Positions 58,862 through 64,000 of a stretch of DNA of 64,000 bases are shown here, piece by piece (the first letter of the stretch is position 1; each line of letters begins with the position of its first letter). Position numbers and translations under genes: made by a program. Origin of the DNA: Selenomonas sputigena_A (GTDB lineage: Bacteria > Bacillota > Negativicutes > Selenomonadales > Selenomonadaceae); NCBI RefSeq assembly GCF_051603425.1, contig NZ_CP194411.1, forward strand, positions 1,240,001 through 1,304,000, read 5' to 3'. The notes under the pieces are model-generated. The model was given only the letters and a program-made list of their open reading frames with translations. It had not been told where the DNA came from and did no database searches.

Positions 58862-60752
58862 GTGCGCCCGGCGGCGCACGCTTCTAACCGGTGAAAGACC
58901 GGAGTCTGCCCGGTAGCGGGAAAGACATAGCCAAAGACAAGGGTGTTCGTCGTGAGGCGAAATCTGAAGGAAGTCGGCGGCAAACCTCTGGCCTGACGAA
59001 CAGGAACCGCATAGGAGGCTATCGTTGGGGATAAGGCCGCACTACAGGTTGAAGTCCCATAGCTACACGGAACCAATGGTGGTAGATGCGGCAGGTAGAT
59101 GGAGGGAAAGAAACGTGTGGTACCCGGGGAGGTCTGCATAGAACGCTCTGAAAAGGGCAACCACAGCCGAAAGGCTATGCTGAATATGCAGAAGTCAGCA
59201 GAGGCCATAGTAGCCGAGAGGTGAAGGGCCGAATCAGTAGGAGTATCCAAGTACAACCGGGAAAGGAGGAGCGACTGGAAATGGCAGAAAACCGGAAAGA
59301 AAAGGGCTGCCCGCAAAAGGATCGTGCGGAACACGAAGAATATGTGGGAGCGTCAAGGTCGTTCCGTCGGATATGGGAGGAAAGGAACCGTGTACAGCCA
59401 GAACTCTTGGAGAAGATACTGAGCAGGGAGAACCTGAACAGAGCTTTCAAGAGAGTGAAGAAGAACAAGGGAGCCGCGGGAGTCGATGGCATGACCATCG
59501 AAGAAACGCAGGCACACTTGAAAGAAGGAGGCCATGCGAAAGAACTGGTAGAACGAATCCGGCGGGGGAAATATACCCCGCAACCAGTGCGAAGCGTGGG
59601 AATTCCGAAGCCAGACGGAGGAGAGCGGAAACTCGGCATCCCCACCGTCATAGACCGTACCATACAACAGGCAATCACACAGCAGCTCGTACCCATCTAT
59701 GAGCCGCTGTTTGCCGAAGGAAGCTATGGGTACAGACCGGGAAGAAGTGCCAAAAGCGCCATACGAAAGGTGAAAGAATATGCGGAAGAAGGTTACACCT
59801 ATGCGGTAGTACTAGACCTATCCAAGTATTTCGACACCCTGAACCACGAAATTCTGCTTCAGTTACTGAGGAAGAACGTAAAAGACGAGCGAGTCATGCA
59901 GCTCATCAAGAGATACCTCAAAAGCGGAATCATGGAAAAAGGCGTAGTCCGAGAGAGAAAAGAAGGCTCCCCGCAGGGAGGGAATCTGTCGCCCCTGTTA
60001 GCCAACATCTATCTCAACGAGTTTGACCAAGAATACGCGAAACGCGGAGTCCCCTGCATACGGTATGCGGACGACATCGTCCTGCTCGCAAAGAGCAGGC
60101 GAGCCGCGCAGCGGATATTGGACAAGAGCACAGCTTATCTGGAGGGGAAACTGAAGCTGAAAGTCAACCAAGAGAAAAGCCGAACGGTCAGCGTGTTCGC
60201 AACGAAGCACTTCAAATATCTCGGATTCACGCTGGGGAAAAACGGAAGCGGCGTACATGTACGAGTCCACCCGAAAGCGTGGAAGAAGATGAAAGCCAAA
60301 CTCAAAGAGCTTGCGTCCCGGAGGAGGGTGCAGAAACTGCCGACATCTCTGGCCAAGATAAAAGTATATATACGAGGTTGGCTGAACTACTACGGGATAG
60401 CGAGCATGAAGAATCGCATAGACGAACTGAACCAATGGCTGTGCCATCGCGTAAGGATGTGTATCTGGAAGCATTGGAAGAAGCCGAGGACGAAGATTCG
60501 GAATCTATGCAAGTTGGGAGTCCCCTTTGAAACAGCCTACAAGGCAGGAAACTGTCGGAGAGGCTATTGGTGGACAAGCAACACGGTAGCGGTCAAGATG
60601 GCAATGACAAAAGAAAGACTGATACGCTTCGGCTTTTATGATTTAGCCGAGGCATATCAGTCTGTACACGCAACCTATTGAAACCGCCGTGTACCGAACG
60701 GTACGCACGGTGGTGTGAGAGGACGGCGGCTAATCACCGCCTCCTACTCGAT
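58862..60752 (+). mobile_element. Group IIC intron, copy 2 (1891 bp), intact
   Basis: Same GTGCGCCCGG start and domain V/VI as copy 1. The 7-bp length difference is exactly the duplication that disables copy 1. It sits between the coiled-coil gene's terminator and the terminator of the convergent nagZ-type gene. Confidence 0.92.
59281..60681 (+). CDS. ltrA: Group II intron reverse transcriptase/maturase (class C)
   Basis: 466 residues from ATG 59281 behind AAAGGAGGAG; the frame is open 20 codons further up without a ribosome site. RT blocks: GAAGVDGMTIEE (RT1), IPKPDGGERKLGIPTVIDR (RT2), FRPGRS-type GYRPGRSAKSAI and LDLSKYFDTLNHE (RT3), GSPQGGNLSPLLANIYL (RT4), catalytic IRYADDIVLLAKS (RT5), then KSRTVSVF and KYLGFTLG. 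Maturase X region with RGWLNYYGIASM. No HNH endonuclease domain, as in class C, which uses single-strand or terminator-shaped DNA targets. Confidence 0.95.
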   Translation: MAENRKEKGCPQKDRAEHEEYVGASRSFRRIWEERNRVQPELLEKILSRENLNRAFKRVKKNKGAAGVDGMTIEETQAHLKEGGHAKELVERIRRGKYTPQPVRSVGIPKPDGGERKLGIPTVIDRTIQQAITQQLVPIYEPLFAEGSYGYRPGRSAKSAIRKVKEYAEEGYTYAVVLDLSKYFDTLNHEILLQLLRKNVKDERVMQLIKRYLKSGIMEKGVVRERKEGSPQGGNLSPLLANIYLNEFDQEYAKRGVPCIRYADDIVLLAKSRRAAQRILDKSTAYLEGKLKLKVNQEKSRTVSVFATKHFKYLGFTLGKNGSGVHVRVHPKAWKKMKAKLKELASRRRVQKLPTSLAKIKVYIRGWLNYYGIASMKNRIDELNQWLCHRVRMCIWKHWKKPRTKIRNLCKLGVPFETAYKAGNCRRGYWWTSNTVAVKMAMTKERLIRFGFYDLAEAYQSVHATY

Positions 60753-60773
60753 CAATAATCCATGTGGAAAAAA

Positions 60774-60801
60774 CTTCTCGGCATTTTTAAATACCGAGAA
60801 G
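60774..60801 (-). terminator. Terminator of the nagZ-type gene
   Basis: CTTCTCGG / CCGAGAAG followed by TTTTTT on the minus strand. Confidence 0.85.
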
Positions 60802-60815
60802 CGAATGTGCTGAGG

Positions 60816-61994
60816 CTATTCGAGATATTCGAGCTTCGCCTTGACGATGCGCTTGACGGAGGCGTCGAGACGCTCCTCCGGAATTTCGCCGCTTCGTACG
60901 GCTTTCAGGATGCCGTTGTAGACGGCGGTTTCGTGCGCGTAGTCGTGGCAGACGAGTATGAGGTCGGCGCCTGCGAGAATCGCTTCGACGCCTGCGCGCT
61001 CGAAGGTGTAGTGGCGCGAGATCGCGCCCATCTCAAGGTCGTCGGTCGCGATGACGCCGTCATAGCCGAGCTCTTCGCGCAGGAGTTTTTGCAGGATGGC
61101 GGGCGAGAGGCTTGCGGGATGCTCCGCGTCGAGTGCAGGGTACATCGTATGCGTCGCCATGACGAACCAGCCGCGCTTTTCTTTCGCGGCGTTTCTCTTT
61201 GCGATCATCGCGCGAAACGGCACGAGGTCGCCCTCTTCGAGCGCGGTGCGGTCGGCGTGTACGGTGACCGTGTCCTCGTGCGTGTCGCTCTCGCCGCGCC
61301 CGAGGCCGGGGAAGTGCTTGAGGCAGGCGAGCAGGCCGGCGTCGGCATGGCCTTCGAGGGCGGCGGCGACGAAGGCCGTCACCGTGGGTGCATCGTCAGC
61401 ATAGGAGCGACCGTTCGCAGCGCCGAGGTCGGCGACGGGAGCGAAGTTCAAATTGAAACTCATCGCTTTGAGCCCCTGTGCAGTCTGAAAAGCCCAGCGG
61501 CGTGCTTCGGCCGGGTCGCCCGTGCGCCCGATTTCTTCAGCGGCGGGCGGCGGCGGGAATGCCTCCTTCATGCGCGCGACGGCGCCGCCTTCTTCGTCGA
61601 TGGCGATGAAAAGCGGCAGGCCGGCGTTCGAGGCGCTCTTCTGCAGAGCATCGTTCAGTGCGCGCACCTGCTCTGGGCTCTTCATGTTGCGGTCGAAGAG
61701 GATGACGCCGCCGATCTGGTATTCTGTGAGCATGAAGCGGCTGTCCGCATCGAGCTCCGTTCCCTGTATGCCGATCATCACGAGCTGCCCGACCTTCTCG
61801 GCATCGCTCATCTCCTGCACGATGGCCGCAGCCTTCTCGTCGGGGGAGAGATTTTGCTGCGCGGGGCCCGTGTCGGCAGCTTTCGGTGCAGCATCGTCGG
61901 AGCGCGCAGAGCAGCCCGTGAGGAGGAAGCTGGCGAAGAAAATAGCCAAGCCGAAGAGCGTGAGGGGAAGGCGCGTTTTCGTCAATTTGCACAT
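60816..61994 (-). CDS. Glycoside hydrolase family 3 lipoprotein (NagZ-type beta-N-acetylhexosaminidase)
   Basis: 392 residues. Lipobox SFLLTGC. GH3 core: IGVILFDRNMKSPEQ-type segment IGGVILFDRN, ACLKHFPGLGRGESDTHED, the NagZ catalytic loop with the Asp-His dyad, and the nucleophile Asp in GVIATDDLEMGAI. It removes N-acetylglucosamine from peptidoglycan fragments. As a lipoprotein it would work in the periplasm, unlike cytosolic E. coli NagZ, but like several Firmicute forms. Confidence 0.9.
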   Translation of the reverse strand: MCKLTKTRLPLTLFGLAIFFASFLLTGCSARSDDAAPKAADTGPAQQNLSPDEKAAAIVQEMSDAEKVGQLVMIGIQGTELDADSRFMLTEYQIGGVILFDRNMKSPEQVRALNDALQKSASNAGLPLFIAIDEEGGAVARMKEAFPPPPAAEEIGRTGDPAEARRWAFQTAQGLKAMSFNLNFAPVADLGAANGRSYADDAPTVTAFVAAALEGHADAGLLACLKHFPGLGRGESDTHEDTVTVHADRTALEEGDLVPFRAMIAKRNAAKEKRGWFVMATHTMYPALDAEHPASLSPAILQKLLREELGYDGVIATDDLEMGAISRHYTFERAGVEAILAGADLILVCHDYAHETAVYNGILKAVRSGEIPEERLDASVKRIVKAKLEYLE

Positions 61995-62112
61995 GGTGGA
62001 CGTCCCCCTTTCGTTTCAAGGAAGTTATGCCGCTTTGCGTGGCGGCTGAACATATGTCCTAAAAATTTATTTTATAAAAAATCCCGTGCCTTGGCAAGCT
62101 GTTGTGCCTGCA

Positions 62113-62151
62113 AAAAAAGGGGCGGCCACAGTTTCCTGTGACCGCCCTTTT
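62113..62151 (-). terminator. Terminator of the hsp20 gene
   Basis: GGGGCGGCCACAG / CTGTGACCGCCC flanked by A7/T4; T-run on the minus strand. Confidence 0.85.
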
Positions 62152-62178
62152 GCGTGTGTATCCAAAATTCTGCCGACC

Positions 62179-62637
62179 TTACTGGATCTCGATCTGCTTC
62201 ACCTTCTCGGCGGCAGCAGTTTTCGGCAAATCCACTTTGAGCACGCCGTCCTTGAACTCCGCCTTGATGGCGGCATTGTCGATATCGTTGATGTAGAAGG
62301 AGCGGCTGAAAGTGCCGACGCTGCGTTCGCGGCGGATGTAGTTGCCTTCGTCGTCTTTTTCCTCCTTGGACTCATCCTTTTTGGCCGAGATGGTCAGGTA
62401 GCTGTCCTGGTAGTGGAGGGAAATGTCTTCCTTCTTTACGCCCGGCAGCTCTGCTGTAAGCTCGTAGCTCTTCTCCTTGTCCTTGACATCGACTTTGAAG
62501 GAAGCGCTGCTCGCGCCTGCGAACGGCGCAAGAGCGTTCTGGAAGAACGGCTCGCGGAACATATCGAAGAAGCCGCCGAAACCGTCATCGTGTCTTGCCA
62601 AATCTTTTCTTCCCGCAAAAGGTACCAAACCAAACAT
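62179..62637 (-). CDS. Small heat-shock protein (Hsp20/alpha-crystallin)
   Basis: 152 residues from ATG 62637 (GGGGAAAGGGG upstream). Variable Phe-rich N-terminus (FGGFFDMFREPFF), alpha-crystallin domain ELTAELPGVKKEDISLHYQD to FSRSFYINDIDNAAIKAEFK, then DGVLKVDLPKT and a short tail IEIQ resembling the I-x-I anchor. ATP-independent holdase. Upstream on the minus strand are repeated GTCAAA-like heptads that may be stress operators, but they do not match the CtsR spacing. Confidence 0.95.
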   Translation of the reverse strand: MFGLVPFAGRKDLARHDDGFGGFFDMFREPFFQNALAPFAGASSASFKVDVKDKEKSYELTAELPGVKKEDISLHYQDSYLTISAKKDESKEEKDDEGNYIRRERSVGTFSRSFYINDIDNAAIKAEFKDGVLKVDLPKTAAAEKVKQIEIQ

Positions 62638-63037
62638 TATGAAAACCCCTTTCCCATGGGCTGTCGCCCTTAAAGATCTTTTATGTTTTGCTGAGGGGAG
62701 CCTGCCTGTGCCGGCGCGGCAAGGAAGCTCCCGGGGGATTGCCCCGGCTTCTTTTCCCCTTTGCAATTCTTATTCTATCACAAAAGGTCAAAAAGTCAAT
62801 AGGTTTAAAAGTCAAAAAATAAATTTTTTTGAAAACAGGGAAAGGGGAACGGGATTTCAAAAAAGAAAGCCCGGCGGTTCCCCGAATTTCCGCGGCATTT
62901 CGCTTGAACGGAAATTTTGGCGGAGGGAAACGGACGGGCTTTTGGATGCCGGACAAAACGCTTCGTTATGGGCGGGACGGCATTCCATGCACGATTCTTT
63001 TGTCTGGCAGGCAAGAGGACGAAAATGACGGAAAAAA
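62638..63037. other. Intergenic region upstream of hsp20
   Basis: No credible gene. It includes an A/T-rich stretch (62770-62830) with TTGACTTTT-type repeats on the minus strand (promoter or operator of hsp20) and G/A-rich sequence toward the right with no clear structure. Confidence 0.5.
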
Positions 63038-63388
63038 TCAGCCGAGCAGCACGCTTCGGTTGTCGAGGACGGCTTGACCGGCCTGGCAGGCGGGGCAGAA
63101 GCAGATCTTGCTACCGGCGGCTTTTGCGTCTTCGCCAAGCTTGGCGAGTTTGGCGGCTTCTTCTGCGCCGAGGAGGTCTTTTGCCTCAGCGGATTTCATA
63201 AAGGCGAGCGTTGCGTCGAGGCTTTGCACATCTTCTTCGAGTGCAGCGACAAGCTCTTTTGAGAGCTCCTTTTCTTTCGCTGTGCCGAGGGAGGCGAGCC
63301 AGTTTTCGCAGAGCGTTTTGAGCCTTTCGCAGCAGCTCGGTGCGGCGGCGATTTCCTTGACCTTTTCGATGACGGCTTGTTTATCCAT
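63038..63388 (-). CDS. Small Cys-containing protein (often labelled 'Hsp90-like' in Clostridia)
   Basis: 116 residues from ATG 63388 behind GGAAGGATG. N-terminal VKEIAAAPSCCERLKTL with a CC pair, a central acidic helical region, then CFCPACQAG near residue 97. Proteins of this size with CC and CxCxxC motifs are common in anaerobic Firmicutes and carry the label 'molecular chaperone Hsp90' in databases (from memory) without being true Hsp90. The cysteines suggest metal or Fe-S binding. Its own promoter precedes it. Confidence 0.7.
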   Translation of the reverse strand: MDKQAVIEKVKEIAAAPSCCERLKTLCENWLASLGTAKEKELSKELVAALEEDVQSLDATLAFMKSAEAKDLLGAEEAAKLAKLGEDAKAAGSKICFCPACQAGQAVLDNRSVLLG

Positions 63389-63427
63389 GGGAATCATCCT
63401 TCCTAAAATGTAATCTTCTCTATTACG

Positions 63428-63456
63428 ATTATAGATGAAAAGCTGTTCTTTTTCAA
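63428..63456 (-). promoter_or_regulatory. Promoter of the small Cys-containing protein gene
   Basis: Minus strand: TTGAAA, 17 nt, TATAAT. Confidence 0.65.
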
Positions 63457-63608
63457 GATGTTGTTGACAATGCCGTGAAAAACTGATTTCATATATTCAA
63501 GAGAAGGTACGGGGTTGCCGGACGGTGCGCGTCTGTCTTACGGAAAGCGGCCGATGGCTCGGGGCAGGGGATGCTTTTTTTGTCAAATTGCTCCAGGGAG
63601 AGAAAGGG

Positions 63609-64000
63609 ATGCAGAAAATAACTTGGGTGCTGCCGCTTTTGCTGCTGCTGTTCCTCTTGGCGGGGGGATTGCTGGCGAATCATTTTGTGGATTATGCCCT
63701 GCGGCGTATGCCGGGCAAGCCTCCTGCGGCTGCGGCGGTTATCATGGATGTGGATTTGCCGCCGCCAGCTCCTCTTGCGGCGCGGTCCGAGCCGTGGGAA
63801 TGGCAGGCTCCGTGGGGCGTGCGCTGCGCTGCGACGGCGTTTTATGCTTCGCCGTCTGCGCATCGCTGGATTATTTTCGTGCACGGCTATGGACGCGACG
63901 GGCGTTATACATGGGATTATGCGCGTCCTTTTCTGGCGGCGGGCTGGAACGTACTGGCGCCGGATCTGCCGGCGGCGGGGCGTTCGGAGGGGGAGTACAT
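63609..64000 (+). CDS. Alpha/beta hydrolase, membrane-anchored, 5' part
   Basis: First 130 codons only; the gene continues past the window. Signal anchor near residues 5-25 (LPLLLLLFLLAGGLLANHF), Pro/Ala-rich linker, then the hydrolase fold start WIIFVHGYGRDGRYTW (oxyanion HGxG) and LAPDLPAAGRSEGEY. The catalytic Ser lies beyond the end. Similar proteins with an N-terminal anchor are common in Firmicutes; substrate unknown. Confidence 0.85.
   Translation, partial: MQKITWVLPLLLLLFLLAGGLLANHFVDYALRRMPGKPPAAAAVIMDVDLPPPAPLAARSEPWEWQAPWGVRCAATAFYASPSAHRWIIFVHGYGRDGRYTWDYARPFLAAGWNVLAPDLPAAGRSEGEY

Noticed and set aside
62786..62817. CtsR operator upstream of hsp20
   Set aside because: GTCAAA-like heptads are present, but their spacing does not fit the tandem-heptad consensus; kept only as a possible stress operator.

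Overview
The window reads as chromosome of a GC-rich (by eye well above 50 %), anaerobic, diderm Firmicute. The best guess is a Selenomonas-like member of the Negativicutes. The basis is gene content (futalosine menaquinone genes, a Tat-exported membrane [NiFe] hydrogenase with cytochrome b, rubrerythrin, PTS and MCP genes) plus overall style; no rRNA is present to prove it. Most of the window is ordinary chromosome, broken by short patches of accessory DNA.

Layout. 1-4.3 kb: end of a VOC protein, two secreted proteins, then an accessory patch holding a decayed Rpn-type gene, a rhodanese lipoprotein, a DUF3990/DUF3791 cassette (its first gene split by a small transposable element, the whole flanked by a 37-bp direct repeat) and an ArsC/Spx-like reductase. 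4.3-10 kb: mqnE-mqnC, a divergent MTA-phosphorylase-like gene, trkH, a wrecked relB-yafQ toxin-antitoxin locus, and a DUF169 gene. 10-20.7 kb: a PtsG-like IICBA permease behind an attenuator-like leader, a 2-hydroxyacid dehydrogenase, rubrerythrin, a methyltransferase with a Fur/PerR-like operator, the pyrimidine salvage genes pdp-cdd plus an orphan PTS IIA, an Rrf2 regulator, and ccdA with a TlpA/ResA thioredoxin. 20.8-29.5 kb: tRNA-Ala(CGC), then hyaABC - small HMA-like gene - hypAB-hyaD-hypCDE, a complete uptake-hydrogenase locus except for hypF. 29.6-45 kb: serS, alr, ychF, an MFS pump, a stand-alone CheB domain, an MCP, a nitroreductase, a threonine-synthase-like enzyme and a guanylate-kinase-like protein. 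45.2-46.0 kb: no credible gene, but a strong promoter, many hairpins, a helix joining the 5' and 3' ends, and a terminator. This is a candidate large structured RNA of about 770 nt. 46-55 kb: a YitT protein, an intact Rpn-type nuclease, cell-envelope genes (serine hydrolase, polysaccharide deacetylase), hisC and a LUD protein. 55-60.8 kb: two nearly identical group IIC introns, each placed directly after a terminator hairpin; one maturase is intact and one is frameshifted by a 7-bp duplication. A relB/yoeB-type module and a coiled-coil gene lie between them. 60.8-64 kb: a GH3 (NagZ-type) lipoprotein, Hsp20, a small cysteine-rich protein and the start of an alpha/beta hydrolase.

Recurring theme. 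A short non-autonomous element (ends GGAAnCnCTGATAAA, 4-bp target duplication, conserved central hairpin, 157-280 bp) occurs four times plus one decayed copy. One copy splits the DUF3990 gene and allows the empty site to be reconstructed exactly; another supplies the last codons and stop of mqnC.
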